Assembly (NCBI GenBank): GCA_020832305.1
Contig: JAFIEV010000082.1
Coordinates: 62,001-126,000, forward strand
DNA: 64,000 bases
From: Cyclobacteriaceae bacterium
Lineage (GTDB): Bacteria; Bacteroidota; Bacteroidia; Cytophagales; Cyclobacteriaceae
Direction of reading: 5' to 3'
Shown: in pieces, positions 1 to 9,250 of the stretch
Position numbering within the stretch: the first letter of the stretch is position 1
Layout: each line of letters opens with the position of its first letter
Made by a program: the position numbers and the translations under genes
The notes under the pieces: model-generated
Seen by the model: the letters and a program-made list of their open reading frames with translations, nothing else
Told to the model about the DNA's origin: nothing
Database searches by the model: none

Positions 1-58
1 AGAACAGTTTTCAGTATAGAATAGCTTAACCCTATTTAATTATTCACGCTAAAATATG

Positions 59-66
59 TAAATTTG
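59..66 (+). promoter_or_regulatory. Possible -7 promoter element for the beta-mannosidase gene
   Basis: The octamer TAAATTTG fits the Bacteroidota -7 consensus TAnnTTTG and ends 25 bases before the ATG at 92. The expected -33 TTG is not clear (TTTA-like there), so this is a half match only. Confidence 0.35.
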
Positions 67-91
67 GATTTTTATTACTAACCATTTTTTT

Positions 92-2698
92 ATGTATAAT
101 CCCTTAAACCTAATCCTTTGTTTTGGATTGTTGTGTGGTACAATGATAGCATGCAAACAAAAAGAACCTGTTTCCGGCATCCAGGTTTTAAAAATTGACA
201 ACTGGCGTTTTCGGCAGGCAGATACCATTTCAGAATGGATGTATGCCTCTGTGCCAGGTACTGTGCATACAGATTTATACCGCAATGGCAAAGTAGATGA
301 TCCATTTTACAGAACCAATGAACGCGATCAGCAGTGGATTGATAAAGTCGACTGGGAGTATCAGGGTACTTTTGAAGTAAGCCCCGGTTTCCTGGATAAT
401 GACCAGATTGAAGTAAATTTCGAAGGTCTCGATACCTATGCAGATGTATTTATCAATGATCAAAAAGTATTGAGTACCGAAAATATGTTTGTTCGCTACA
501 AAGCCGATATAAAACCTTATATTACATTGGGGACCAATAAGGTGCGGGTATATTTTCATTCCCCGATCCAAAAAGGTCTTGAAAAATTAGAAGCACATGG
601 TTTTGGTCTGCCTGCGAGCAATGATCAGTCTGAAAATGGCGGATTGGAAGATAAGCGTGTAAGTGTTTTCAGCCGTAAAGCAGGTTATCATTACGGTTGG
701 GACTGGGGCCCTCGTTTTGTTACTTCCGGCATCTGGAAACCAATGAGCATCAGGGGTTGGAAAAATGCCCTCTTACGGGATGTTTTTATTCGTCAAATGG
801 ACTTAAGCGATGAATTGGCCAAACTCAGGGCTGTATCAGAAGTAGAGGCATTTGAAGCTACCGAAGCAGTATATGGCGTATACCACGAAGATAAGCTTCT
901 GGCAGAAACCGGTGTTAAGCTTCAAACGGGTCTTAACATACTCAAACTCGATTTCAACATCGAAAAACCGAAACGATGGTGGAGTAACGGGCTTGGAGAG
1001 CCTCATCTATATGAATTGGAAGTAAAATTATTGGTCGATAAAACATACCAGGAGAGCGTTACTCAAAACGTGGGATTACGCACACTCAGACTTATTCAGG
1101 AACCGGATGAAAAGGGAAAAACCTTTTACTTCGAACTCAACGGTGTACCAGTATTTGCCAAAGGTGCCAATTATATCCCAAATGATAATTTTTTGCCTCG
1201 GGTCAGTAACCGTGAATATGAAACCGTGGTAATGTCGGCTAAAAATGCCAATATGAATATGCTCCGGATTTGGGGTGGAGGTATATATGAAAATAAAATT
1301 TTTTATGACCTCTGCGATAAAAATGGCATCATGGTATGGCAGGATTTTATGTTTGCCTGTTCTATGTACCCGGGCGATCAGGCATTTCTGAATAATGTGC
1401 GACTTGAAGCGGTCGATAATGTAAAGCGCTTGCGACAGCATCCTTCCATTGTATTGTGGTGTGGTAATAATGAAATTGATGGGGCGTGGTCTAATTATGA
1501 TGAAAAAGCCGGATGGGGCTGGAAACAACAATATACAGCTGAACAAAGAAAATATATATGGCAGGCCTACGAAGATGTATTTCATGAAATTTTACCAGAA
1601 GTAGTCCAGGAGTGGGATCCCGACCGGTACTACTGGCCTTCCTCTCCAATGGCAGGTTTAACCGGTGGGCCGGATCAACATGCCAATGATTTTACAAGGG
1701 GAGATATCCACTACTGGGGCGTTTGGCATGGGCTCGAACCCTTTGAAAATTTTAAAACCAATGTCGGTCGTTTTATGAGTGAATATGGATTTCAGTCTTT
1801 TCCTGAATATAATACCGTGCGAAGGTACTCCGAGCCGGAAGATTGGGATATCGAATCAGAAGTAATGGCCGCACATCAGCGCAGTGGAATAGGCAACCTG
1901 CGGATTAAAGAATATATGTCATGGGATTACAGAATACCCAAAAATTTTGAACACTTTCTGTATGTTGGTCAATTGCTGCAGGCTGAAGGGATGAAAGCTG
2001 CTTTTGAGGCCCATCGCAGTGCAATGCCCTATTGCATGGGTTCACTCTACTGGCAGCTCAACGACTGTTGGCCTGTTGCATCATGGTCTAGCACAGATTA
2101 CTACAGAAACTGGAAAGCCATGCACTATTTTGCCAGAGATGCGTTTAAAGAGGTGGCAACCTCCATTCATGAAACAGAAGAAGAAATTGAAGTCATTGTG
2201 GCATCAGACAGGTTATCTTCTTTTACCGGAGAAATTAGAGTACAAGTGCTGGATTTTGAAGGCAATATGCTTTACAACGAATCTCAAAGGGCTTATGGCG
2301 GCGCCAACACCGCCAGTCGGATTTTTCAAAAAAAGAAGGCTGATCTTTTTAAAGGGGCCAATTTAAATCAAACTGTGGTAGTGGCCCGGCTTACAGAAAA
2401 TGGAAATTTATTGTCTGAATCCATTTGGTATCCTGTAAAACCCAAAGCATTGCAGCTCCCTAAAGCAAGACTCGAAAAATCAATGACGCAAGGAAAAGAT
2501 TATATAGAAATTGTCCTTAAAACCGACAAACTGATTAAAAACCTGTATCTAAGCATTACAGACCGCAGCCCGTACTTTTCAGACAATTATTTTGATATGT
2601 TACCCGGCAGCACCAAAACCATTCAGGTGAAAACAGAAATACCTTTAAAAGATTTCAGGGACGGGCTCAAGATTATCAGTCTGGAGGATACGTATTAA
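92..2698 (+). CDS. Exported beta-mannosidase, glycoside hydrolase family 2
   Basis: 868 aa. It should release beta-linked mannose from the non-reducing end of manno-oligosaccharides or N-glycan cores. The N-terminus is a lipoprotein signal with a lipobox ending at Cys21 (GTMIAC), so the enzyme is likely anchored to a membrane facing the periplasm or surface. The GH2 layout is visible: jelly-roll sugar-binding domain (about 35-210), Ig-like domain, then a TIM barrel. The acid/base Glu is E461 in WCGNNEIDGAW and the nucleophile is E564 in MSEYGFQSFPE; both contexts are typical of beta-mannosidases rather than beta-galactosidases. Length is normal for the family. The next gene begins 52 bases downstream on the same strand. 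The family call is firm; the natural substrate is inferred. A GH92 alpha-mannosidase lies about 9 kb away. Confidence 0.93.
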   Translation: MYNPLNLILCFGLLCGTMIACKQKEPVSGIQVLKIDNWRFRQADTISEWMYASVPGTVHTDLYRNGKVDDPFYRTNERDQQWIDKVDWEYQGTFEVSPGFLDNDQIEVNFEGLDTYADVFINDQKVLSTENMFVRYKADIKPYITLGTNKVRVYFHSPIQKGLEKLEAHGFGLPASNDQSENGGLEDKRVSVFSRKAGYHYGWDWGPRFVTSGIWKPMSIRGWKNALLRDVFIRQMDLSDELAKLRAVSEVEAFEATEAVYGVYHEDKLLAETGVKLQTGLNILKLDFNIEKPKRWWSNGLGEPHLYELEVKLLVDKTYQESVTQNVGLRTLRLIQEPDEKGKTFYFELNGVPVFAKGANYIPNDNFLPRVSNREYETVVMSAKNANMNMLRIWGGGIYENKIFYDLCDKNGIMVWQDFMFACSMYPGDQAFLNNVRLEAVDNVKRLRQHPSIVLWCGNNEIDGAWSNYDEKAGWGWKQQYTAEQRKYIWQAYEDVFHEILPEVVQEWDPDRYYWPSSPMAGLTGGPDQHANDFTRGDIHYWGVWHGLEPFENFKTNVGRFMSEYGFQSFPEYNTVRRYSEPEDWDIESEVMAAHQRSGIGNLRIKEYMSWDYRIPKNFEHFLYVGQLLQAEGMKAAFEAHRSAMPYCMGSLYWQLNDCWPVASWSSTDYYRNWKAMHYFARDAFKEVATSIHETEEEIEVIVASDRLSSFTGEIRVQVLDFEGNMLYNESQRAYGGANTASRIFQKKKADLFKGANLNQTVVVARLTENGNLLSESIWYPVKPKALQLPKARLEKSMTQGKDYIEIVLKTDKLIKNLYLSITDRSPYFSDNYFDMLPGSTKTIQVKTEIPLKDFRDGLKIISLEDTY

Positions 2699-2750
2699 CA
2701 ATTTTGCAATGTTATTATTAGGAATATAAATATTTTTTTATACTTGATGT

Positions 2751-3773
2751 ATGAAAAAATATTTTTTCCTTTTCCTTATAGCATGTTTTTTTCTCAGTCA
2801 AAAAACCGAGGCTATAGATTTTAAAAAATTAAGCCTTGTCGAAGCCTTTGAGCTGGCAAATAGAGAAAATAAACCCGTATTCCTCTACTTTACCGCCAAA
2901 TGGTGTGGCCCTTGCAGGTATATGCAAAATTACATTTTCACAGATCAGTACATCCATACGTATGCAAATGAAAATTATATTTCCATCTTATTTGATGTAG
3001 ATTCAGAAGAAGGAAAACAAGCTTTTCAGAAATTCTTTACTTCCGAAGGGGTGTCTGTTCCCAAATTTTTAATTGTATCCAGCAACAATGAAATCGTCAA
3101 AAGACATGCTGGCTCAATGAAACTAAATCATTTCAAAGATTTTTTAGAAGTTGATAAAAAGGAAATAGTCATTGAGACAGAAAAAAACAATCAACAATCT
3201 CCCAGATTTCATGATAAATTTTTCTACAATGCTATGAATTCAAGGTGGCGACCTGGTCTGAAAATTGGTGTTAACAGCAATACTTTAGTGTCATCTTCAT
3301 CCGCCTCTTTGTTGAATGGTTTGCAAGCAGCGTATAGCCATAGCGTAGGTTTGAATGCAGGTTTGTATTTTGAAAGAAGAACGCGCAATTGGGCAATTCA
3401 ACCTGGAATTGGTTTTTCACGCAGAAATGTTTCGGAAGATCAACTGGGTGTGATATCATTTAATGCCTTAGAATTTCCGACACATATACAGTGTAAGATT
3501 TTTGATTTTAAGAAAAGCATACCCGAGAGCTTTTTGATTTTCGTTGCACCTTATACAGCATATTTTATGGGAAGTAACAGATTTAAAACTGAAGATACAG
3601 ATACGGCCAATCGTTGGGATGCTGGTATGAAAGCAGGTGTAGTTATATTATCTGGCACTTTTGAGCTCGTCATTGGTTATGAGCGGGGATTTGTCAATAT
3701 CGGCAATGGCTCAGGGATAGAAGCGTTTAACAGTGGTTTTTTTATAAATTTTGGGTTTGTAGTAGGCAGATAG
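2751..3773 (+). CDS. Thioredoxin-fold domain fused to an outer-membrane beta-barrel-like domain
   Basis: 340 aa. A Sec signal peptide (about 1-21, ending TEA) is followed by a thioredoxin-like domain (about 25-135) with the redox motif WCGPC (C52 and C55), like the DUF255/thioredoxin_7 type that acts in periplasmic disulfide chemistry. After a polar linker (about 136-165) the C-terminal half changes to alternating short hydrophobic strands rich in Gly, Tyr and Phe, ending in a phenylalanine-rich strand (INFGFVVGR), like an 8-stranded OmpW/PorT-type barrel. Such a fusion would tether a thioredoxin domain to the inner face of the outer membrane. The redox motif is certain; the barrel assignment rests on pattern only. 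It lies 52 bases after the beta-mannosidase and may be co-transcribed. Substrate unknown. Confidence 0.72.
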   Translation: MKKYFFLFLIACFFLSQKTEAIDFKKLSLVEAFELANRENKPVFLYFTAKWCGPCRYMQNYIFTDQYIHTYANENYISILFDVDSEEGKQAFQKFFTSEGVSVPKFLIVSSNNEIVKRHAGSMKLNHFKDFLEVDKKEIVIETEKNNQQSPRFHDKFFYNAMNSRWRPGLKIGVNSNTLVSSSSASLLNGLQAAYSHSVGLNAGLYFERRTRNWAIQPGIGFSRRNVSEDQLGVISFNALEFPTHIQCKIFDFKKSIPESFLIFVAPYTAYFMGSNRFKTEDTDTANRWDAGMKAGVVILSGTFELVIGYERGFVNIGNGSGIEAFNSGFFINFGFVVGR

Positions 3774-3787
3774 TTTTTTATCTTTAA

Positions 3788-4186
3788 GTAAACAGTATTT
3801 ATGAGCCCTTATCTCTTACAACTGAATACATAAAAAATGAATTGATTCGCCGTGAGAAACTACTTCATACATAAGGGGAAAGTAAAAGCGTTACTACCTG
3901 GATCAAAGGCGATAAACAAATCATTACCTCTGAAAAATCAAGGATTGACGAAAGCACAAATGAACAGGTCTACACAATCTTGGATGTCGAGGTGCTTAAT
4001 GGAAAATATACATTACATATTGGGGCTTTTTTACCCCGAAAAAAAGGAAATGAAGTAATTTCAGTCCATCCACCTGGAAGAAATGATGCTTCTTCCGTTT
4101 TGTTAGCCCTGGAGAAAAGTCATAAAACAGGTAAATTTAAGCAAGTTAATCCGGCTAAACCCAAACGAGCATCAGAAGACAGATGA
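3788..4186 (+). pseudogene. Unidentified ORF broken by an in-frame TAA
   Basis: One frame reads as protein-like sequence from 3788 to the stop ending at 4186 (about 130 codons), interrupted only by TAA at 3872-3874. The part before the stop (ending RREKLLHT) and the part after it (starting GESKSVTTW) join smoothly in the same frame, which suggests a nonsense mutation rather than two genes. No good ATG opens the frame upstream, so the 5' end may also be lost. The C-terminus is basic and Lys/Pro rich. I do not recognise the family. It sits 206 bases before a dinD pseudogene with the same kind of lesion, so both look like decayed accessory DNA. A shorter product could start at the ATG at 3980. 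Confidence 0.5.
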
Positions 4187-4392
4187 TTTTAGTTTTGAAT
4201 GACTTATAAGCCTGATATTGAATGGCCAAAACGAAACGTATTAACTTTTAAGGTTTGCAGAAGTTTACCACCGTTTAAAAATAAACAACGATTGGTATTT
4301 GCACCTTGTAAATATATGGACGGCCATACTTAATTAGATTATCGAAACGATTTATTAGAGTTGTCATACAATATATTTAACATGCTTAAGAA

Positions 4393-5232
4393 ATGAAAAA
4401 AGAACAAATACAAGCACTTTTTCAGCAGTTTGAAAGTATCTGCTATGTGTATGACGGCATTGATTGTTAGAGTGTCAGAGAGTTACAAAAACTTCTGGGA
4501 TACAGCAAGTGGGAAAACTTTGAAAAGGTAATTGATAAGGCAAAAGAGGCCTGTAAAAATGCAGGAGAAGAAGTTTCAGATCATTTTCCTGACGTCAGGA
4601 AAACGATACCAATGCCTAAAGGAGCTGAAAAAGAGATAAATGACATTTTGCTTACCCGCTATGCCTGTTACCTGATTGGACAGAACGGAGATAGTCGGAA
4701 AGAAGAAATTTCATTTGCCCAAAATTACTTTGCTGTTCAAACACACAGAGCAGAGTTGGTAGAAAAACGGTTTTTGGAATACGAAAGAGTAAAAGCGAGA
4801 GAAAAACTTAGTAAAACAGAAAAACAACTTTCAGGCATTTTATACGAAAGAGGGGTTGATGGTCAAGGTTTTGCATCAATCCGCTCAAAAGGAGACCAAG
4901 CCTTATTCCGGCTTTCTACTGTGCAACTTAAAAAAAAGATGGGAGTGCCAGATAGTCGCCCTGTTACGGATTTTCTACCCACTATCAGCATAAAAGCTAA
5001 GGATTTAGCAGCTGAAATGACAGGATTGAATGTCCAGGCCAAAGATCTGAAAGGTCAAGGTAAAATCGAAAAAGAACACATAGACAATAATTTGGCCGTT
5101 AGGGAAATGCTGACGAAGCGGGGAATTGTGCCGGAAAACTTGCCAGCGGCAGAGGATGTGAAAAAATTGGAACGAAAATTAAGTGCAGACGAGCGAAAAC
5201 TACTCTCCGAAACCAAAAAGAAAAAGAAATAA
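4393..5232 (+). pseudogene. dinD: DNA-damage-inducible protein D (DinD) gene with premature TAG
   Basis: The full frame from ATG 4393 to 5232 matches E. coli DinD along its length. Recognisable blocks are SVRELQKLLGYSKWENF, ARYACYLIGQNGD-like LLTRYACYLIGQNGD, FAVQTHRAELVE and the C-terminal VPENLPAAEDVKKLE. Codon 26 is TAG (4468-4470) where DinD homologues have Trp (as in QWSARQL), so one G-to-A change from TGG explains it. No frameshift is seen. A 206-aa product could start from ATG 4612, but it would lack the conserved N-terminal Bro-like block. DinD in E. coli is an SOS gene that modulates RecA-dependent processes; it is often found in mobile or accessory DNA. The C-terminus ends in a long Lys run. 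A sequencing error at one base is the main alternative. Confidence 0.82.
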
Positions 5233-5350
5233 TGAGACAAAAGCATTATAAAATAAGGCAATAAAGGAATTTAAACACAACAGATTTTTACATTTAGTTC
5301 AAAGTCAGAAAATCCCCTGCATAGGTTCATTCCAAACAAAATTCTAAAGC

Positions 5351-6220
5351 TTATTTATACTCATACACTGCAGTCCCTCTGCGATCCCATTCTCGACTGG
5401 TATAAGGAGGGGTATGGGTATCGTACGGATCTCCGGGGTACTGCACTTCCTTTTTCCTGCGGTTTCTGAATGGATAGTACTCCGTCCATGGTCCCACTTT
5501 GGCATTGTTGCGGTATTCACCCTTAACAGCAACCTCTCCGTTTTCATGGAAATAAAAATACGTGCCCTCCATTCTACCATATTTACGGGGTATAACCTCC
5601 TTTAGCTGGGTAAACTGATCATCGTAATACCTAACCAGAGATTCCTTGGGCCAGCCTTTATGATAATACTCTTTATTCACCAAAACATCATTCCTGTCGT
5701 AGGTCATCCACCTGCCATGCTTGGTACCGATATAATACATACCTTCCTCAACAATCTGATCACCCACCATACGCTTATAAGGACCATGCAGAATGGACCC
5801 CGTTTTTGGTGTAGGTTCACCGGTAGATCTGATTTGCTTCCTTCGGAATTCATACCAGGATATTTCAGGAACATAAGGATCGGGCTGCTGGTATTCTTTA
5901 AGTACATGAAACAATTCAATAGTGAGGTTATTTCCATATCCAGTCTTGGTAAAGCCTTTTTTGGTTTTGTATCCGAAAAATACTTTTCGCTTGACCTTTT
6001 TCTTAACTTCTTTCTGATCCTCCTCTTCTTCCATTTCCTTCTCAAGGTCAATCGTTACGGGGCTTTCTCTTCTCAAGTTGAAGTCTTCATCCGGATTTAG
6101 CAAAGTGGAATCTGTTACTTGAATAAAAACAGATGGCTGAGCCATTGATTGTTGTGATGGCATAAAAAAGAATGCGGCTGAAAGTGCGTAAATCAACAGT
6201 ATAAACCGAAACAACTGCAT
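5351..6220 (-). CDS. Exported MORN-repeat (YwqK-like) protein
   Basis: 289 aa. An N-terminal hydrophobic segment (about 5-27) acts as a signal peptide. A charged Glu/Lys-rich stretch (about 60-80) follows, then several MORN-variant repeats between about 140 and 270 of the form G-x-W-x-x-Y (GRWMTYDRND, GTYFYFHENGEVAVKGEY, GPWTEYYPF). These repeats occur in the YwqK family and in many Bacteroidota exported proteins; their partners are usually unknown. It starts 73 bases after the hemB stop on the same strand, so it may be the second gene of that transcript. No catalytic residues are apparent. Biochemical role not assignable. Confidence 0.7.
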   Translation of the reverse strand: MQLFRFILLIYALSAAFFFMPSQQSMAQPSVFIQVTDSTLLNPDEDFNLRRESPVTIDLEKEMEEEEDQKEVKKKVKRKVFFGYKTKKGFTKTGYGNNLTIELFHVLKEYQQPDPYVPEISWYEFRRKQIRSTGEPTPKTGSILHGPYKRMVGDQIVEEGMYYIGTKHGRWMTYDRNDVLVNKEYYHKGWPKESLVRYYDDQFTQLKEVIPRKYGRMEGTYFYFHENGEVAVKGEYRNNAKVGPWTEYYPFRNRRKKEVQYPGDPYDTHTPPYTSREWDRRGTAVYEYK

Positions 6221-6293
6221 ATTTTTTTTCTAAATGAATTTTTCTACCCGGCTGTGTTTTCCAATAACGAAAAGGCAGGTTGCATATTACATC

Positions 6294-7274
6294 TTAATTT
6301 TTATTAAGTACAGCGATTTCTTTGGCAAAATAGCTAAGTATTATGTTGGCGCCTGCCCGTTTTATACTCAGCAATACTTCCTGCATAACAGCATCATTGT
6401 CAAGCCAACCCCTTGCAGCTGCCGCTTTAACCATGGCATATTCTCCACTTACGTTATAGGCTGCAATGGGTAGATCAAAACGATCGCGTAATAAACGAAT
6501 AACATCGAGATAGGCAAGCGCCGGTTTAACCATGAGCATATCGGCGCCTTCCTGCACATCGAGTTCGGCTTCAATAAGGGCTTCACGCCGGTTTGCCGGA
6601 TTCATCTGATAGGTTTTCTTATCGCCGCTTTTTGGGGCAGAATCCAGCGCATCGCGAAAAGGACCATAAAAACTACTGGCATACTTGGCGGTATATGACA
6701 TGATCGACACATTAGTATGCCCTCCGGCATCCAGGGCTTGCCTTATGCGACCAACACGGCCATCCATCATATCGGAAGGCCCAATAATATCTGCACCGGC
6801 TTCAGCCTGCACCAAAGCCATTTTAACCAGCACATCCAGTGTGGCATCATTGATGATCTCGCCATTTTCAACAATACCATCATGTCCGTCTGAACTGTAG
6901 GGGTCCATGGCCACGTCAGTCATAATTACAACTTCGGGAAAGCGTCTTTTTATATCGGCTATGGTCTGTACATAAAAATTATCTGAACGGGCGCTAATGC
7001 TGGCATACTTGTCTTTCACATGCTCCGGAAAGGAGGGAAAAAGGCAAAAAGAATACAGGCCCAATGCCAGGCAATCCTCTATTTCTCTCAGAACCTGGTC
7101 GGGCGACAGCCTGTACTGCCCGGGCATACTCGAAACTTCCTGACGTATTTTGTTTCCATCGACCATAAAAAGCGGATAAATAAGGTTATCGGCAGAGAGT
7201 TGGGTTTCTTCTACCATTTGGCGGATGACTTTACTTTTTCGGTTTCTCCTGGGTCTTCTGCGAATTTCTTCCAT
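6294..7274 (-). CDS. hemB: Porphobilinogen synthase (delta-aminolevulinate dehydratase)
   Basis: 326 aa. It condenses two 5-aminolevulinate molecules to porphobilinogen, the second committed step of tetrapyrrole synthesis, in the cytoplasm. The two active-site lysines are K197 (SYTAKYASSFYGPFRDA) and the Schiff-base lysine K250 (MLMVKPALAYLD). The metal loop at about 118-134 reads DVAMDPYSSDGHDG and lacks the three zinc-binding cysteines of the E. coli type, so it belongs to the Mg/K-dependent, Asp-rich class seen in Pseudomonas and plants. Length is normal. It is divergent from aspS, with 141 bases between the two starts, and is followed by the MORN-repeat gene. Confidence 0.97.
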   Translation of the reverse strand: MEEIRRRPRRNRKSKVIRQMVEETQLSADNLIYPLFMVDGNKIRQEVSSMPGQYRLSPDQVLREIEDCLALGLYSFCLFPSFPEHVKDKYASISARSDNFYVQTIADIKRRFPEVVIMTDVAMDPYSSDGHDGIVENGEIINDATLDVLVKMALVQAEAGADIIGPSDMMDGRVGRIRQALDAGGHTNVSIMSYTAKYASSFYGPFRDALDSAPKSGDKKTYQMNPANRREALIEAELDVQEGADMLMVKPALAYLDVIRLLRDRFDLPIAAYNVSGEYAMVKAAAARGWLDNDAVMQEVLLSIKRAGANIILSYFAKEIAVLNKN

Positions 7275-7345
7275 AATGCTTACAAATTACGTTGCGAACT
7301 TAGTAATTTCTACAATATTGGCAATAATAAGCAACTAAAGAGCTT

Positions 7346-7375
7346 CTGAATACACATTAAATAGTCGTAACTTTG
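7346..7375 (+). promoter_or_regulatory. Probable promoter of aspS
   Basis: TAACTTTG at 7368-7375 matches the Bacteroidota -7 element TAnnTTTG. A degenerate -33 element (TTCTG, centred on 7346-7348) lies 19 bases upstream, the usual spacing. The -7 element ends 40 bases before the aspS ATG. Confidence 0.5.
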
Positions 7376-7415
7376 CCCTCTTGTTTTTTACATTTGCAAT
7401 AAATTTTTAACAAAT

Positions 7416-9170
7416 ATGTTGAGAACACACACCTGTGGCCAGTTGAGACTGGCAGATTCCGGAAAAAGAGTTACCCTTAGCGGCTGGGTCCAGCGCGTCC
7501 GTGATAAAGGAGGTATGATTTGGATTGACCTCCGAGACAGATATGGTATTACACAGCTCATTTTTGATGAAAGTAAAACAGATGCCGCATTAATTGAAAA
7601 GGTACGAAGCCTGGGCAGAGAATATGTAATTACTGCCGGTGGTATCGTAGTTGAGCGTTTTTCAAAAAATGATAAAATAGCTACAGGTGAAATAGAAATC
7701 GTCGTTGATGACTTACAGGTGTTAAATGCCTCGAAAGTTCCTCCTTTTACCATAGAAGATGATACCGATGGCGGAGAAGAGTTGAGAATGAAATACAGAT
7801 ACCTTGATCTGAGAAGGACGCCCGTTAGAAAAAACCTGGAATTACGTCATAAAATGATGCAGGAAACCCGGCGCTATCTCGATGGTCAGCAATTTATTGA
7901 AGTTGAAACTCCGGTTCTTATTAAATCAACGCCTGAAGGTGCACGCGACTTTGTGGTTCCCAGCAGGATTCATGAAGGGGAATTTTACGCCCTGCCACAA
8001 TCGCCACAGACCTTTAAACAACTTCTTATGGTTTCTGGCTATGACCGGTATTTTCAAATCGTCAAATGTTTCAGGGATGAAGACCTCAGGGCCGACCGGC
8101 AGCCTGAATTTACCCAGATTGACTGTGAAATGTCTTTCGTAGATCAGGAAGATATTTTAAATACTTTCGAAGGTCTGATTCGCCACCTCTTCCAAAGTGT
8201 GATGCAGGTTGATATCGGAGAGGTACAAAGAATGACCTACGACGAAGCAATGCGCTTATATGGTAATGATAAGCCCGACATACGTTTTGGCATGCAGTTC
8301 TGCGAAATTACAGAGCTGACAAAGGGAAAAGGCTTTCAGGTATTTGATTCAGCTGAACTTGTAGTGGGTATTTGTGCCAAAGGGCTTGCCGGATACACCC
8401 GCAAGCAGCTGGATGAACTCACTGAATTTGTAAAACGACCTCAAATTGGTGCCAAAGGATTGGTATATGTCAGGTATCAGGAAGATGGTAACCTGAAATC
8501 TTCTGTAGATAAATTTTATGCTGAAGATGACCTTAAAAAATGGGCTGCCACCATGCAGGCTGAGCCCGGAGATCTGATCTTGATTATGGCCGGAGAAACC
8601 AGGGCAACCCAGTCAGCTCTGTCGGAACTCAGGCTAAAACTGGGAAATGACCTCAACCTGAGGGATCGAAAACAGTATAAGGCCCTGTGGGTCCTTGATT
8701 TTCCTTTACTGGAATGGGATGAAGAAAGCCAACGATTCCACGCAATGCACCATCCATTTACTTCGCCGCGCAAAGATCAGATGCACCTACTGGATTCAGA
8801 CCCCGGAGCCGTAAAAGCGAATGCATACGATATGGTGATCAATGGTGTTGAAGTTGGTGGCGGATCTATAAGGATATACGACCGGGGCATCCAGCAAAAG
8901 ATGTTTAACTGCCTTGGGTTTACAGAGGAAGAAGCCAGAAATCAATTTGGTTTTCTTATGGAAGCATTTGAATATGGTGCACCACCGCACGGAGGTATTG
9001 CTTATGGTTTCGACCGGCTATGTGCCTTATTCGGTGGTTCTGACTCCATTCGCGACTTTATCGCATTCCCCAAAAACAATTCAGGCAGGGATGTAATGAT
9101 TGATTCTCCCTCACCCATATCTAATGAGCAGTTGAAAGAACTGCATCTTGATGTGGTTAAAAGCAAATAG
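7416..9170 (+). CDS. aspS: Aspartyl-tRNA synthetase, bacterial type
   Basis: 584 aa class II synthetase that charges tRNA-Asp. An N-terminal OB-fold anticodon-binding domain (about 1-110; [20 protein letters not shown]) is followed by the catalytic core with motif 2 ([18 protein letters not shown]), the bacterial GAD insertion domain (about 285-420) and motif 3 ([15 protein letters not shown]). Length and layout are those of the bacterial, not archaeal, enzyme. Whether it is discriminating or also charges tRNA-Asn cannot be told here. A bidirectional terminator follows at 9191-9223. Confidence 0.98.
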   Translation: MLRTHTCGQLRLADSGKRVTLSGWVQRVRDKGGMIWIDLRDRYGITQLIFDESKTDAALIEKVRSLGREYVITAGGIVVERFSKNDKIATGEIEIVVDDLQVLNASKVPPFTIEDDTDGGEELRMKYRYLDLRRTPVRKNLELRHKMMQETRRYLDGQQFIEVETPVLIKSTPEGARDFVVPSRIHEGEFYALPQSPQTFKQLLMVSGYDRYFQIVKCFRDEDLRADRQPEFTQIDCEMSFVDQEDILNTFEGLIRHLFQSVMQVDIGEVQRMTYDEAMRLYGNDKPDIRFGMQFCEITELTKGKGFQVFDSAELVVGICAKGLAGYTRKQLDELTEFVKRPQIGAKGLVYVRYQEDGNLKSSVDKFYAEDDLKKWAATMQAEPGDLILIMAGETRATQSALSELRLKLGNDLNLRDRKQYKALWVLDFPLLEWDEESQRFHAMHHPFTSPRKDQMHLLDSDPGAVKANAYDMVINGVEVGGGSIRIYDRGIQQKMFNCLGFTEEEARNQFGFLMEAFEYGAPPHGGIAYGFDRLCALFGGSDSIRDFIAFPKNNSGRDVMIDSPSPISNEQLKELHLDVVKSK

Positions 9171-9190
9171 TCTCTGTTAAAACCCAGATA

Positions 9191-9225
9191 AAAGAGGCCC
9201 CGGTTTAAACTGGAGGCCTCTTTTT
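9191..9225. terminator. Bidirectional intrinsic terminator between aspS and the TonB receptor
   Basis: A 9-bp perfect stem AAAGAGGCC (9191-9199) pairs with GGCCTCTTT (9215-9223), with a run of T after it and A before it. It lies between two convergent genes and can serve both. Confidence 0.8.
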
Positions 9226-9250
9226 CATATATCTGTATAGGTTGTTATGT

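Noticed and set aside
1076-1585. Long open frame on the minus strand opposite the beta-mannosidase
   Set aside because: It is the antisense of a certain enzyme gene and its translation looks like random His/Ile/Phe-rich shadow sequence.
3852-4058. Frame starting GTG at 3852
   Set aside because: It runs in a different frame from the protein-like sequence of 3788-4186 and shows no coherent pattern; treated as a shadow.
4468-4470. TAG in dinD as a recoded (read-through or amino-acid-inserting) codon
   Set aside because: All other genes in the window read without internal stops and end normally at TAA, TAG or TGA. No special downstream element was seen. A nonsense mutation or read error is simpler.
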